From NCBI GenBank assembly GCA_002342665.1, contig DDQK01000040.1:1-45771 (forward strand): a stretch of 45,771 nt of DNA, read 5' to 3'. The translations under genes were made by a program, and so were the position numbers. The stretch's first letter is position 1; each line of letters begins with the position of its first letter. This DNA comes from Prevotella sp. UBA2444. Its GTDB lineage: Bacteria > Bacteroidota > Bacteroidia > Bacteroidales > Bacteroidaceae. Positions 16,503 to 25,700 of this stretch are shown here, piece by piece. The notes under the pieces were generated by a model, which saw only the letters and a list, made by a program, of their open reading frames with translations, made no database searches and had not been told where the DNA came from.

Positions 16503-16813
16503 AGGAGGTAACTATGGAAATTAAGATTCAGTCGATTCATTTCGACGCTACCGAGAAGCTACAGGCGTTCATCGAAAAGAAGGTCGCCAAGTTGGAAAAG
16601 TCATTTGAGGACATACAGAAGGTGGAGGTACAGCTGAAAGTGGTGAAGCCTGCCACTGCAGATAACAAGGAGGCCAGCCTTTCGGTGGCTGTTCCTGGTA
16701 CGACGCTTTTTGTGGAGAAGACGAGTGACACTTTTGAGGAAAGTATTGATCTCTGTGTGGATTCTATGCGCACTCAACTCCAGAAATTCAAGGAAAAATT
16801 GAGGAATAGATAA
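16503..16813 (+). CDS. hpf: Ribosome hibernation factor, short HPF/RaiA type
   Basis: The coding part is 16514-16813 (99 residues), a short-form hibernation-promoting factor that binds idle 30S subunits. It has the beta-alpha-beta-beta-beta-alpha pattern of the family and no C-terminal dimerisation domain. A perfect AGGAGG at 16503-16508, five bases before the ATG and included in the span, is a textbook Shine-Dalgarno sequence, unusual in this phylum and absent from most neighbours. Confidence 0.92.
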
Positions 16814-16830
16814 AAAAAACGCGGAAAAGT

Positions 16831-16861
16831 TTTGGTATTTCAAAAATAAGTAGTAACTTTG
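16831..16861 (+). promoter_or_regulatory. Promoter of the tRNA-tuf operon
   Basis: A canonical Bacteroidota promoter: TTTG (16831-16834), 19-nt spacer, TAACTTTG (16854-16861). A roughly 55-nt leader precedes the first tRNA. Confidence 0.85.
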
Positions 16862-16915
16862 CAGCCGTTTTCCGACAGGTCGTAAATCTGAATCAGAGAG
16901 CGGCTGCATTGAAAC

Positions 16916-16989
16916 GCCTCTTTAGCTCAGTTGGCCAGAGCACGTGATTTGTAATCTCGGGGTCGTTGGTTCGAATCCGACAAGAGGCT
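16916..16989 (+). tRNA. tRNA-Thr(TGT)
   Basis: A 74-nt cloverleaf: acceptor GCCTCTT/AAGAGGC, D-stem GCTC/GAGC, anticodon loop TTTGTAA (anticodon TGT), T-arm GTTGG-TTCGAAT-CCGAC. The anticodon stem has one T-T mismatch. CCA is not encoded. Confidence 0.95.
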
Positions 16990-17091
16990 CGGAAAGGCGA
17001 AAGCCAATTGGGCAGTAAGGCTCAAAGAGACTCGGAGGATAGGCGAAAGCCGATAATCCTTTAGGCTCGAAGAAAAGGAAACTTAAGGCTT
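16990..17091 (+). repeat. Tandemly duplicated structured tRNA spacer
   Basis: The spacer between tRNA-Thr and tRNA-Tyr consists of two imperfect copies of about 43 nt, each beginning CTCGGA and containing GGCGAAAGCC (16996-17005 and 17042-17051), a mini-hairpin with a GAAA tetraloop. The second copy gains an outer stem AGGAT/ATCCT. It may guide tRNA processing. Confidence 0.6.
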
Positions 17092-17174
17092 GGGTGTTTT
17101 CCAGAGTGGCCAAATGGGGCAGACTGTAAATCTGCTGTCTTTCGACTTCGGTGGTTCGAATCCATCAGCACCCA
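17092..17174 (+). tRNA. tRNA-Tyr(GTA)
   Basis: An 83-nt class II tRNA with long variable arm: acceptor GGGTGTT/AGCACCC, anticodon loop containing GTA, T-arm GGTGG-TTCGAAT-CCATC, discriminator A. Confidence 0.95.
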
Positions 17175-17187
17175 CACAAGAGGATTT

Positions 17188-17260
17188 GCGGAAATAGCTC
17201 AGTCGATAGAGCACTAGCCTTCCAAGCTGGGGGTCGCGGGTTTGAGCCCCGTTTTCCGCT
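17188..17260 (+). tRNA. tRNA-Gly(TCC)
   Basis: A 73-nt cloverleaf: acceptor GCGGAAA/TTTCCGC, D-stem GCTC/GAGC, anticodon TCC in AGCCTTCCAAGCT, T-arm GCGGG/CCCGT. Confidence 0.95.
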
Positions 17261-17266
17261 CAACAT

Positions 17267-17338
<72 letters not shown>

Positions 17339-17399
17339 CTCTTGGACGAAGGAGGAAACTGAAAATTCAGAAATATAAACAATTTAATAAACAAGTAAA

Positions 17400-18584
17400 A
17401 TGGCAAAAGAGACTTTTGTGCGCACCAAACCGCACGTAAACATCGGTACTATCGGTCATGTTGACCACGGTAAGACAACTCTGACTGCTGCTATCACCAC
17501 CGTTCTGGCTAAGCAGGGTCTCTCTGAGGTTAAGTCATTCGATCAGATTGACAATGCTCCTGAGGAGAAGGAGCGTGGTATCACTATCAACACCGCTCAC
17601 GTTGAGTACGAGACTGCAAAGCGTCACTATGCTCACGTTGACTGCCCGGGTCACGCCGACTATGTGAAGAACATGGTAACTGGTGCTGCTCAGATGGACG
17701 GTGCTATTCTTGTTGTAGCTGCTACTGACGGTCCTATGCCTCAGACTCGTGAGCACGTTCTGCTCGCTCGTCAGGTAAACGTTCCTCGTCTGGTTGTTTT
17801 CCTGAACAAGTGTGATATGGTTGACGATGAGGAGATGCTGGAGCTCGTTGAGATGGAGGTCCGCGAGATTCTGGAGCAGTATGAGTTCGAGGAGGATACT
17901 CCTATCATTCGTGGCTCTGCCCTCGGTGCTCTGAACGGCGTTGAGAAGTGGGAGCAGAAGGTGATGGAGCTCATGGACACCTGCGACACTTGGATTCAGG
18001 AGCCTCCGCGCGCTACCGACAAGCCCTTCCTGATGCCTGTTGAGGACGTGTTCTCTATCACTGGTCGTGGTACTGTTGCTACCGGCCGTATCGAGACTGG
18101 TGTCATCCACGTTGGTGACGAGGTTGAGCTGCTCGGTCTGGGTGAGGACAAGAAGTCGGTTGTTACCGGTGTTGAGATGTTCCGTAAGATCCTTGACGAG
18201 GGTCAGGCTGGTGATAACGTAGGTCTGCTGCTCCGCGGTATCGACAAGAACGAGATCAAGCGTGGTATGGTGCTCTGCCATCCCGGACAGATCAAGCCCT
18301 TCAAGAAGTTCAAGGCTTCTATCTATGTCCTGAAGAAGGAAGAGGGTGGTCGTCACACTCCGTTCGGTAACAAGTATCGTCCCCAGTTCTACCTCCGCAC
18401 CATGGACTGCACAGGTGAGATTACTCTCCCCGCAGGTGTTGAGATGGTAATGCCTGGTGATAACGTAGAGATCACCGTTGAGCTCATCTACGCTGTTGCT
18501 CTGAACAAGGGTCTGCGTTTCGCTATCCGTGAAGGTGGCCGCACCGTTGGTTCTGGTCAGATCACTGAGGTCTTCGAGGACTAA
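17400..18584 (+). CDS. tuf: Elongation factor Tu
   Basis: A 394-residue GTPase that delivers aminoacyl-tRNA to the ribosome. GHVDHGKT at about 19-26, DCPGH and NKCD are the G1, G3 and G4 motifs, and the effector-region RGITI is intact. It is cotranscribed with the four upstream tRNA genes, in the same order as E. coli tufB. A CTGCGG/CCGCAG hairpin follows the stop. Confidence 0.98.
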   Translation: MAKETFVRTKPHVNIGTIGHVDHGKTTLTAAITTVLAKQGLSEVKSFDQIDNAPEEKERGITINTAHVEYETAKRHYAHVDCPGHADYVKNMVTGAAQMDGAILVVAATDGPMPQTREHVLLARQVNVPRLVVFLNKCDMVDDEEMLELVEMEVREILEQYEFEEDTPIIRGSALGALNGVEKWEQKVMELMDTCDTWIQEPPRATDKPFLMPVEDVFSITGRGTVATGRIETGVIHVGDEVELLGLGEDKKSVVTGVEMFRKILDEGQAGDNVGLLLRGIDKNEIKRGMVLCHPGQIKPFKKFKASIYVLKKEEGGRHTPFGNKYRPQFYLRTMDCTGEITLPAGVEMVMPGDNVEITVELIYAVALNKGLRFAIREGGRTVGSGQITEVFED

Positions 18585-18595
18585 TCTTTTGGTAA

Positions 18596-18656
18596 CTGCG
18601 GAAATACCGCAGTATACAGAATAGAAATATCGGGCCCCCGTCTGTCGGGCGGGGGC
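18596..18656 (+). promoter_or_regulatory. Two hairpins between tuf and tRNA-Trp
   Basis: CTGCGG/CCGCAG (18596-18612) and a GC-rich GCCCCCG/CGGGGGC stem (18634-18656). Neither is followed by a T-run, so RNA processing or stabilisation of the tuf transcript is more likely than complete termination. Confidence 0.55.
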
Positions 18657-18662
18657 TTACTT

Positions 18663-18735
18663 ACGGGAATAGCTCAGTTGGTAGAGCATCGGTCTCCAAA
18701 ACCGAGGGTCGTGGGTTCGAGTCCTCCTTCCCGTG
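18663..18735 (+). tRNA. tRNA-Trp(CCA)
   Basis: A 73-nt cloverleaf: acceptor ACGGGAA/TTCCCGT, anticodon stem TCGGT/ACCGA with loop CTCCAAA (anticodon CCA), discriminator G. The T-stem GTGGG/CCTCC has one mismatch. Confidence 0.93.
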
Positions 18736-18750
18736 CTAAATATAAAGGAT

Positions 18751-18942
18751 ATGTTTAAGAAGTTTATAGATTATTGCAAGGCTTGTTATGACGAGCTTGC
18801 ACATAAGACGACTTGGCCGACTCGCAAGGAGTTGACTCATAGTGCAGTAGTGGTGCTTTCGGCATCACTGATTATTGCGCTTGTGGTATGGGCCATGGAT
18901 TTTGTTTTCAGGTCACTAATGGCACTGGTTTATCCAGGTTGA
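18751..18942 (+). CDS. secE: Preprotein translocase subunit SecE
   Basis: A 63-residue single-span subunit of the SecYEG channel. An amphipathic N-terminal helix with the conserved ELAHKTTWPTRKE segment leads into one transmembrane helix (about residues 36-58). The ATG at 18751 is chosen over an upstream GTG at 18733, which lies inside the 3' end of tRNA-Trp. Confidence 0.95.
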   Translation: MFKKFIDYCKACYDELAHKTTWPTRKELTHSAVVVLSASLIIALVVWAMDFVFRSLMALVYPG

Positions 18943-18960
18943 TGATAGAGAAATAGAGAG

Positions 18961-19506
18961 ATGGCTCAGACGGGAATGAAATGGTATGTGCTGCGCGCCG
19001 TGAGTGGTAAGGAGGGCAAGGTGAAGGAATATCTTGAGGCTCTGATCAAGCACGACGAGATGCTGGCTGCCAATGTTGGACAGATACTGCTGCCGACCGA
19101 GAAATATGCCCAGCTGCGCAATGGCAAGCGTGTGGTCAAGGAGAAGCTCTTTCTCCCTGGCTATGTTTTGATTGAGGCCAACCTTCAGGGTGAGATGGCT
19201 CATACGCTTCGCTTTACTCCCAATGTACTGGGATTCCTGGGTGGTCTTGACAATCCCACTCCCGTGCGTCAGTCTGACATCAACCGTATCCTCGGAACTG
19301 CTGAGGAGACTATTATTCATAATGAAGAGGTTGTCATCCCCTATCAGGTAGATGATGCCGTGAAGGTGACCGATGGTCCGTTCAATGGCTTCAGCGGAGT
19401 CATCGAGGAGGTCAATGCCGAGAAGCGCAAACTGAAGGTGATGGTGAAGATCTTCGGCCGCAAGACTCCTCTGGAACTCGGTTTCAATCAGGTAGAGAAA
19501 GAATAG
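18961..19506 (+). CDS. nusG: Transcription termination/antitermination factor NusG
   Basis: A 181-residue transcription elongation factor: NGN domain with KWYVLRAVSGKE near the N-terminus and a KOW domain with VTDGPFNGFSGVIEEVN at about residues 138-154. It links RNA polymerase to Rho and to the ribosome. It is 18 bp downstream of secE. Confidence 0.96.
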   Translation: MAQTGMKWYVLRAVSGKEGKVKEYLEALIKHDEMLAANVGQILLPTEKYAQLRNGKRVVKEKLFLPGYVLIEANLQGEMAHTLRFTPNVLGFLGGLDNPTPVRQSDINRILGTAEETIIHNEEVVIPYQVDDAVKVTDGPFNGFSGVIEEVNAEKRKLKVMVKIFGRKTPLELGFNQVEKE

Positions 19507-19532
19507 GGCGTAATTGTTACGGTATGCCCGTT

Positions 19533-19544
19533 CCGTATATACGG
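19533..19544 (+). promoter_or_regulatory. Palindrome in the rplK leader
   Basis: The 98-nt gap before rplK contains the perfect palindrome CCGTATATACGG. It is where an L1 autoregulatory site lies in E. coli, but no L1-site consensus could be confirmed by eye. Confidence 0.3.
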
Positions 19545-19604
19545 TCATCAGGTGGCTTCCACGCCTATGGCTTATATAACAATTCATATAATTAATAAAC
19601 AGAA

Positions 19605-20045
19605 ATGGCTAAAGAAGTTGCTGGATTAATCAAATTACAGATTAAAGGTGGCGCTGCAAATCCCTCTCCTCCCGTAGGACCTGCTCTGGGTTCCAAGGGT
19701 ATCAACATTATGGGATTCTGCAAGGAGTTCAACGCCAGAACCCAGGATAAGGCAGGTAAGATTATTCCTGTCGTTATCACTTACTACACTGACAAGTCAT
19801 TTAGCTTTGAACTGAAGACTCCCCCTGCAGCTGTACAGCTGAAGGAGGCTGCTAAGTTGAAGAGCGGAAGTGCTGAGCCCAACCGTAAGAAGGTTGCCAA
19901 GGTAACTTGGGATCAGGTTCGCGCTATCGCTGAGGATAAGCTGAAGGACTTGAACTGCTTTACCGTAGAGTCTGCCATGAAGCAGGTTGCTGGTACAGCT
20001 CGTAGTATGGGTATCACTGTAGAAGGGGAGTTCCCTGGTAAATAA
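19605..20045 (+). CDS. rplK: 50S ribosomal protein uL11
   Basis: A 146-residue stalk-base protein that binds 23S rRNA at the GTPase-associated centre. It has the Gly/Pro-rich [18 protein letters not shown] segment near residue 15 and the C-terminal [10 protein letters not shown] rRNA-binding part. Confidence 0.97.
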   Translation: MAKEVAGLIKLQIKGGAANPSPPVGPALGSKGINIMGFCKEFNARTQDKAGKIIPVVITYYTDKSFSFELKTPPAAVQLKEAAKLKSGSAEPNRKKVAKVTWDQVRAIAEDKLKDLNCFTVESAMKQVAGTARSMGITVEGEFPGK

Positions 20046-20066
20046 TTTATAACTTCAATTAAGACA

Positions 20067-20759
20067 ATGAGTAAACTGACAAAAAATCAAAAGTTGGTCG
20101 CTGATAAGGTTGAAGCAGGGAAAGCATACTCTTTGAAGGAAGCAGCAGAACTGGTGAAGGAGATTACCACCACCAAGTTTGAGGCTTCTGTAGATATCGA
20201 TGTACGCTTGGGCGTAGATCCGCGTAAGGCTAACCAGATGGTTCGCGGCGTTGTGTCGCTGCCTAACGGAACTGGTAAGGTGACTCGCGTGCTCGCTCTC
20301 TGTACCCCTGATCAGGAGGCTGCTGCCAAGGAGGCTGGTGCCGACTATGTTGGTCTCGACGAGTATATCGAGAAGATCAAGGGCGGTTGGACAGATGTTG
20401 ATGTTATCATCACGATGCCCTCTTGCATGGGTAAGCTCGGTCCTCTCGGCCGTGTGCTCGGTCCTCGTGGCCTGATGCCAAACCCCAAGAGCGGTACTGT
20501 TACTATGGACGTTGCTAAGGCAGTGAAGGAAGTGAAGCAGGGTAAGATTGACTTTAAGGTTGACAAGGCCGGTATCGTGCACACGTCGATTGGTAAGGTC
20601 ACTTTCACCGCTGATCAGATCTTTGAGAATGCGAAGGAGTTCATCTCCACCATTATCAAGCTGAAGCCTGCTGCTGCCAAAGGTACTTATATTAAGAGTA
20701 TCTTCCTCTCAAGCACGATGAGCATGGGTATCAAGGTAGATCCTAAATCAGTTGAATAA
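20067..20759 (+). CDS. rplA: 50S ribosomal protein uL1
   Basis: A 230-residue L1-stalk protein, and a translational repressor of its own operon in other bacteria. [20 protein letters not shown] is the central rRNA-binding signature. It starts 21 bp after rplK. Confidence 0.97.
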   Translation: MSKLTKNQKLVADKVEAGKAYSLKEAAELVKEITTTKFEASVDIDVRLGVDPRKANQMVRGVVSLPNGTGKVTRVLALCTPDQEAAAKEAGADYVGLDEYIEKIKGGWTDVDVIITMPSCMGKLGPLGRVLGPRGLMPNPKSGTVTMDVAKAVKEVKQGKIDFKVDKAGIVHTSIGKVTFTADQIFENAKEFISTIIKLKPAAAKGTYIKSIFLSSTMSMGIKVDPKSVE

Positions 20760-20779
20760 CTCGTTAAAAGATTAGACAA

Positions 20780-21295
20780 ATGAAAAAGGAATTAAAAGAT
20801 ACTATCATCGTAGAACTCGGAGAGAAGCTGAAGGAGTATCCTCATTTCTACCTGGTCGACCTGGCCGGTCTGGATGCTGCCAAGACAGTAGAACTCCGTG
20901 GAAAGTGCTTCAAGAACGAGATCAAGCTGCTGATGGTGAAGAACAAGCTTCTTCACAAGGCATTTGAGAATTCTGAGATAGACTACACACCTCTCTATGA
21001 CTGCCTGAAGGGCAACACGGCTATTATGTTCACACAGACTGCCAACGTGCCTGCCAAGCTGCTCAAGGAGTACAAGAAGGAAGGTATCCCCGCCCTGAAG
21101 GGTGCTTATGCTGAGGAGAGTTTCTTCGTAGGTGCCGACAAGCTGGAAGAGCTGGTTGCTATCAAGAGCAAGAACGAGCTTATCGCCGATGTTGTGGCTC
21201 TGCTGCAGTCGCCGATCAAGAATGTCGTTTCTGGTCTCAATGCCGGTGGTAAGATCCATGGCCTGCTTGACGCTATCGCTGAGCGTAACAAATAA
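20780..21295 (+). CDS. rplJ: 50S ribosomal protein uL10
   Basis: A 171-residue base of the L7/L12 stalk. The N-terminal domain binds the GTPase centre and the C-terminal helix, ending GLLDAIAERNK, docks L12 dimers. Only 20 bp separate it from rplA, so an E. coli-type long L10 leader is absent. Confidence 0.96.
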   Translation: MKKELKDTIIVELGEKLKEYPHFYLVDLAGLDAAKTVELRGKCFKNEIKLLMVKNKLLHKAFENSEIDYTPLYDCLKGNTAIMFTQTANVPAKLLKEYKKEGIPALKGAYAEESFFVGADKLEELVAIKSKNELIADVVALLQSPIKNVVSGLNAGGKIHGLLDAIAERNK

Positions 21296-21343
21296 GCGAA
21301 CAAGTAACATTCATATTAAAAACAATTAAAAATTTAAATAAAA

Positions 21344-21724
21344 ATGGCAGATATTAAAGCTATTGCTGAAGAGTTGGTAAACCTTACAGTGAAAGAAGTA
21401 AACGAGTTGGCAACAGTCCTGAAGGACGAGTATGGAATTGAGCCTGCTGCTGCAGCCGTTGCTGTAGCTGCTGGTCCTGCAGCTGGTGGTGAGGCCGCTG
21501 CTGCTGAAGAGAAGACTTCATTCGACGTAGTCCTGAAGTCTGCAGGTGCTGCTAAGCTCCAGGTCGTGAAGGCCGTTAAGGAGGCTTGCGGTCTTGGCCT
21601 GAAGGAGGCAAAGGATCTCGTTGACGGTGCTCCCGCTACCGTTAAGGAGGGTCTGAGCAAGGAAGAGGCTGAGAACCTGAAGAAGACCATCGAGGCCGCT
21701 GGTGCCGAGGTTGAGCTGAAGTAA
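21344..21724 (+). CDS. rplL: 50S ribosomal protein bL12
   Basis: A 126-residue stalk protein: N-terminal dimerisation helices (1-35), an Ala/Gly-rich hinge (about 36-57) and a C-terminal factor-binding domain with [19 protein letters not shown]. Confidence 0.97.
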   Translation: MADIKAIAEELVNLTVKEVNELATVLKDEYGIEPAAAAVAVAAGPAAGGEAAAAEEKTSFDVVLKSAGAAKLQVVKAVKEACGLGLKEAKDLVDGAPATVKEGLSKEEAENLKKTIEAAGAEVELK

Positions 21725-21748
21725 TCAGAACAACAAATACTGATAAGT

Positions 21749-21830
21749 GGTTGGGGACTCTCCAGTCGAGGGTTCCCGACCATTTTCTGTCTTTATAATC
21801 CGGATAATCCGGAAATAACCGGTCTTCCGG
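21749..21830 (+). promoter_or_regulatory. rplL-rpoB intergenic hairpin and repeats
   Basis: A 9-bp stem (21749-21757 with 21773-21781) enclosing an inner CTC/GAG stem is followed by ATTTTCTGTCTTT. Downstream, ATAATCCGG is repeated twice (21795-21812) and echoed by ACCGG and TTCCGG. The position matches the rplL-rpoB attenuator of E. coli, suggesting partial termination that lowers rpoBC relative to the ribosomal genes. Confidence 0.55.
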
Positions 21831-21852
21831 ACCATCAACAATAAAATAGAAT

Positions 21853-24800
21853 ATGGCTTCAAAAACAATTGATAACAGAGTAAACTTTGGCAGCGTCAAG
21901 AACCCGATGCCCTTTCCGGATTTCCTTGATGTGCAATTAAAGTCGTTCAAAGACTTCCTGCAGCTGGACACTCCGCCTGAGGAACGCAAGAATGACGGAC
22001 TGTATAAGGTGTTCGCAGAGAACTTCCCTATCACCGACACACGTAATAATTTCGTTCTTGAGTTCCTGGATTACTATATTGACCCGCCCCGCTACTCCAT
22101 CGACGAGTGCCTGGAGCGTGGCCTGACCTATAGCGTACCTTTGAAGGCTAAGCTGAAACTGTATTGCACCGATCCGGACCATGAGGATTTCGGAACCGTC
22201 ATTCAGGATGTGTTCCTGGGGCCGATTCCCTACATGACGTCCAACGGTACCTTCGTTATCAATGGTGCTGAGCGCGTGGTCGTCTCTCAGTTGCACCGCT
22301 CGCCTGGTGTGTTCTTCGGACAGAGCACCCATGCCAACGGTACACTGCTCTATTCGGCCCGTATCATCCCGTTCAAGGGTTCTTGGATCGAGTTCGCTAC
22401 CGACATCAACAACGTGATGTACGCCTACATTGACCGTAAGAAGAAGTTGCCCGTAACGACGTTGCTCCGTGCCATCGGTTTTGAGGCTGATAAGGACATC
22501 CTCGAGATCTTCAACCTTGCCGAGGAGGTGAAAGTAAACAAGAAGAATCTGAAGGCGGTCGTTGGCAGTCGTCTTGCTGCCCGTCTGCTGAAGAGCTGGA
22601 ATGAGGACTTCGTGGATGAGGACACCGGTGAGGTAGTGTCTATCGAGCGTAACGAGATTATCATGGACCGTGGCACAGAGATTACGGAGGATAATCTGGA
22701 AGAAATTCTGGAGAGCGGTGCCCAGTCGATTCTTGTCCACAAGGACGAGGCTCTGGCTCAGGACTACTCCATCATTTTCAATACGCTGGCCAAGGACCCG
22801 TCGAACTCAGAGAAGGAAGCTGTGCTCTACATCTACCGTCAGCTGCGTAATGCCGACCCTGCCGATGATGCCAGTGCACGTGAGGTGATCCAGAACCTCT
22901 TCTTCTCCGACAAGCGTTACGACCTTGGTGATGTGGGCCGCTACCGTATCAACAAGAAGCTGGGCCTGAACACCGACATGGATGTTCGCGTGCTGACCAA
23001 GGAGGATATTATCGAGATTATCAAGTACCTCATTCAGCTGATTAACTCGAAAGCAGCCGTCGACGATATCGACCACCTGTCTAACCGTCGTGTGCGTACC
23101 GTTGGTGAGCAGTTGTCCAATCAGTTCTCCATCGGTCTGGCTCGTATGAGCCGCACCATCCGTGAGCGCATGAACGTTCGCGACAATGAGGTGTTTACCC
23201 CGACAGACCTGATTAACGCCAAGACTATTTCAAGTGTCATCAACTCGTTCTTCGGTACCAACCCGCTATCGCAGTTTATGGACCAGACCAACCCGCTGGC
23301 CGAGGTGACCCACAAGCGTCGTCTCTCAGCTCTGGGTCCTGGTGGTCTGAGCCGTGAGCGTGCCGGATTCGAGGTGCGTGACGTACACTATACACACTAC
23401 GGACGTCTCTGCCCGATTGAGAGCCCTGAAGGCCCGAACATCGGTCTGATATCGTCGTTATGTGTCTATGCTAAGATTAATGAACTCGGCTTCATCCAGA
23501 CTCCCTACCGCAAGGTGGAGAATGGTGTGGCCAACCTGAATAACGACGATATCGTCTATCTGACAGCCGAGGAGGAGGAAGATCACATCATCGGTCAGGG
23601 CAACGCCCCGCTCAACGACGACGGAACATTTATCCGCAAGGTGGTGAAGTGCCGTCAGGATGCCGACTTCCCCGTGGTACCTCCTTCCGACGTCGACCTG
23701 ATGGACGTCTCGCCGCAGCAGATTGCCTCTATCGCAGCTTCGCTCATCCCGTTCCTGGAGCACGATGATGCCCACCGTGCACTGATGGGATCGAACATGA
23801 TGCGCCAGGCCGTGCCCCTGCTTCACAACGAGGCACCTATCGTGGGTACTGGTATCGAGAAGCAGGTCTGCGAAGACTCTCGTACGATGGTGACTGCTGA
23901 GGGCGACGGTGTCGTGGAGTATGTCGACGCCACTACCATCCGTATCCTCTACGACCGCACAGAGGACGAGGAGTTCGTCTCGTTTGAGCCAGCCCTCAAG
24001 GAGTACCGTATCTCCAAGTTCCGCCGTACCAACCAGAACATGACCATCGACCTGCGTCCTATCTGTGACAAGGGGCAGCGTGTGAAGAAGGGCGATATCC
24101 TGACAGAGGGCTATGCCACCGAGAATGGTGAGCTGGCACTGGGTCGTAACCTGCTCGTGGCCTACATGCCTTGGAAGGGTTACAACTATGAGGATGCTAT
24201 CGTGCTTAACGAGCGTATTGTCCGTGAGGACGTCCTCACTTCTGTTCACGTCGATGAGTATTCTCTCGACGTCCGTGAGACGAAGCGTGGTGTCGAGGAG
24301 TTCACAGCCGATATTCCCAATGTCAGCGAAGAGGCAACCAAGGACCTCGATGACAACGGTGTGATCCGTGTCGGTGCCCGTGTGGAGCCCGGTGACATTC
24401 TGATTGGTAAGATCTCGCCGAAGGGTGAGAGTGATCCTTCGCCAGAAGAAAAACTGCTTCGTGCCATCTTCGGCGACAAAGCTGGTGACGTGAAGGACTC
24501 TTCACTGAAGGCCAATCCTTCGCTAACGGGTGTCGTCATTGATAAGAAGATGTTCGCGCGTGCCATCAAGGACCGCAAGTCGAAGCAGCAGGACAAAATC
24601 ACGCTGGCAAAGATCGACGAGGAGTACGAGGCAAAGGTCGACGACCTGAAGGACATCCTCATCGACAAGCTCGTGGAACTGACCAAGGGCAAGACCTCGC
24701 AGGGTGTGAAAGACTACACCGGTGCTGAGATTATCACCAAGGGCTCGAAGTTTACCATTGCTGCCCTGAAGAATCTTGAGTACGGCGATATACAGATCAG

Positions 24801-25665
24801 TAACTGGACCAACGACGAGCACAAGAACGAGCTCATTGCCAAACTGATCATCAATTTCATGAAGAAATATAAGCTGCTCGATGCCGAGATGAAGCGTAAG
24901 AAGTTCGCCATCACCATTGGTGACGAGCTGCCCTCAGGTATTCTGCAGATGGCCAAGGTATATGTTGCCAAGAAGCGTAAGATCGGCGTGGGTGATAAGC
25001 TCGCCGGACGCCACGGTAACAAGGGTATCGTCTCGAAGGTGGTGCGCCAGGAGGATATGCCGTTCCTCGAGGACGGACGCCCAGTGGACCTGGTACTCAA
25101 CCCGCTGGGTGTGCCCTCTCGTATGAATCTGGGTCAGATTTTCGAGGCTATCCTCGGTGCTGCCGGTAAGCGTCTTGGCGTGAAGTTCGCTACCCCGATT
25201 TTCGATGGTGCCAAGCTCGACGACCTGGCCGAGTGGACTGACAAGGCAGGTCTGCCTCGCCTCTGTTCCACCTATCTTTACGATGGTGAGACGGGTGAGC
25301 GTTTCGACCAGCCCGCAACCGTTGGTATCACCTACTTCCTGAAACTGGGACACATGGTTGAGGATAAGATGCACGCCCGTTCGATTGGTCCGTACAGCCT
25401 CATTACCCAGCAGCCACTTGGTGGTAAGGCACAGTTCGGTGGCCAGCGTTTCGGTGAGATGGAGGTTTGGGCCCTCGAGGCCTTCGGTGCCAGCCATGTG
25501 CTGCAGGAGATCCTGACCATCAAGTCGGATGATACCGTAGGTCGCTCTAAGGCTTACGAGGCAATCGTCAAGGGTGAGCCTATGCCAACTCCGGGCATCC
25601 CCGAGTCGCTCAACGTGCTGCTCCATGAGCTCCGTGGTCTTGGACTCAGCATCACGATGGACTAA
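21853..25665 (+). CDS. rpoB: RNA polymerase beta subunit
   Basis: A 1270-residue catalytic subunit of RNA polymerase. The rifampicin-pocket region reads [20 protein letters not shown] followed by [10 protein letters not shown], with wild-type residues at the usual resistance positions. The [10 protein letters not shown] motif and the C-terminal [18 protein letters not shown] block are intact. Confidence 0.98.
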   Translation: MASKTIDNRVNFGSVKNPMPFPDFLDVQLKSFKDFLQLDTPPEERKNDGLYKVFAENFPITDTRNNFVLEFLDYYIDPPRYSIDECLERGLTYSVPLKAKLKLYCTDPDHEDFGTVIQDVFLGPIPYMTSNGTFVINGAERVVVSQLHRSPGVFFGQSTHANGTLLYSARIIPFKGSWIEFATDINNVMYAYIDRKKKLPVTTLLRAIGFEADKDILEIFNLAEEVKVNKKNLKAVVGSRLAARLLKSWNEDFVDEDTGEVVSIERNEIIMDRGTEITEDNLEEILESGAQSILVHKDEALAQDYSIIFNTLAKDPSNSEKEAVLYIYRQLRNADPADDASAREVIQNLFFSDKRYDLGDVGRYRINKKLGLNTDMDVRVLTKEDIIEIIKYLIQLINSKAAVDDIDHLSNRRVRTVGEQLSNQFSIGLARMSRTIRERMNVRDNEVFTPTDLINAKTISSVINSFFGTNPLSQFMDQTNPLAEVTHKRRLSALGPGGLSRERAGFEVRDVHYTHYGRLCPIESPEGPNIGLISSLCVYAKINELGFIQTPYRKVENGVANLNNDDIVYLTAEEEEDHIIGQGNAPLNDDGTFIRKVVKCRQDADFPVVPPSDVDLMDVSPQQIASIAASLIPFLEHDDAHRALMGSNMMRQAVPLLHNEAPIVGTGIEKQVCEDSRTMVTAEGDGVVEYVDATTIRILYDRTEDEEFVSFEPALKEYRISKFRRTNQNMTIDLRPICDKGQRVKKGDILTEGYATENGELALGRNLLVAYMPWKGYNYEDAIVLNERIVREDVLTSVHVDEYSLDVRETKRGVEEFTADIPNVSEEATKDLDDNGVIRVGARVEPGDILIGKISPKGESDPSPEEKLLRAIFGDKAGDVKDSSLKANPSLTGVVIDKKMFARAIKDRKSKQQDKITLAKIDEEYEAKVDDLKDILIDKLVELTKGKTSQGVKDYTGAEIITKGSKFTIAALKNLEYGDIQISNWTNDEHKNELIAKLIINFMKKYKLLDAEMKRKKFAITIGDELPSGILQMAKVYVAKKRKIGVGDKLAGRHGNKGIVSKVVRQEDMPFLEDGRPVDLVLNPLGVPSRMNLGQIFEAILGAAGKRLGVKFATPIFDGAKLDDLAEWTDKAGLPRLCSTYLYDGETGERFDQPATVGITYFLKLGHMVEDKMHARSIGPYSLITQQPLGGKAQFGGQRFGEMEVWALEAFGASHVLQEILTIKSDDTVGRSKAYEAIVKGEPMPTPGIPESLNVLLHELRGLGLSITMD

Positions 25666-25670
25666 GGTAA

Positions 25671-25698
25671 TTGAACATTGAACATTGAAAATTGAAAA
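25671..25698 (+). repeat. TTGAACA/TTGAAAA heptamers before rpoC
   Basis: Four tandem 7-bp units (TTGAACA twice, TTGAAAA twice) fill most of the rpoB-rpoC gap and end two bases before the rpoC ATG, so they make up its translation initiation region. The first unit type is the complement of the repeat inside the metallophosphoesterase gene. Confidence 0.85.
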
Positions 25699-25700
25699 TT

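Noticed and set aside
16922..17113. Minus-strand ORF over tRNA-Thr with VGFEPTTPRLQ
   Set aside because: This is the antisense translation of a tRNA gene, a frequent misannotation in databases.
18733..18750. GTG start of secE
   Set aside because: It lies within the 3' end of tRNA-Trp; the ATG at 18751 gives the normal length.
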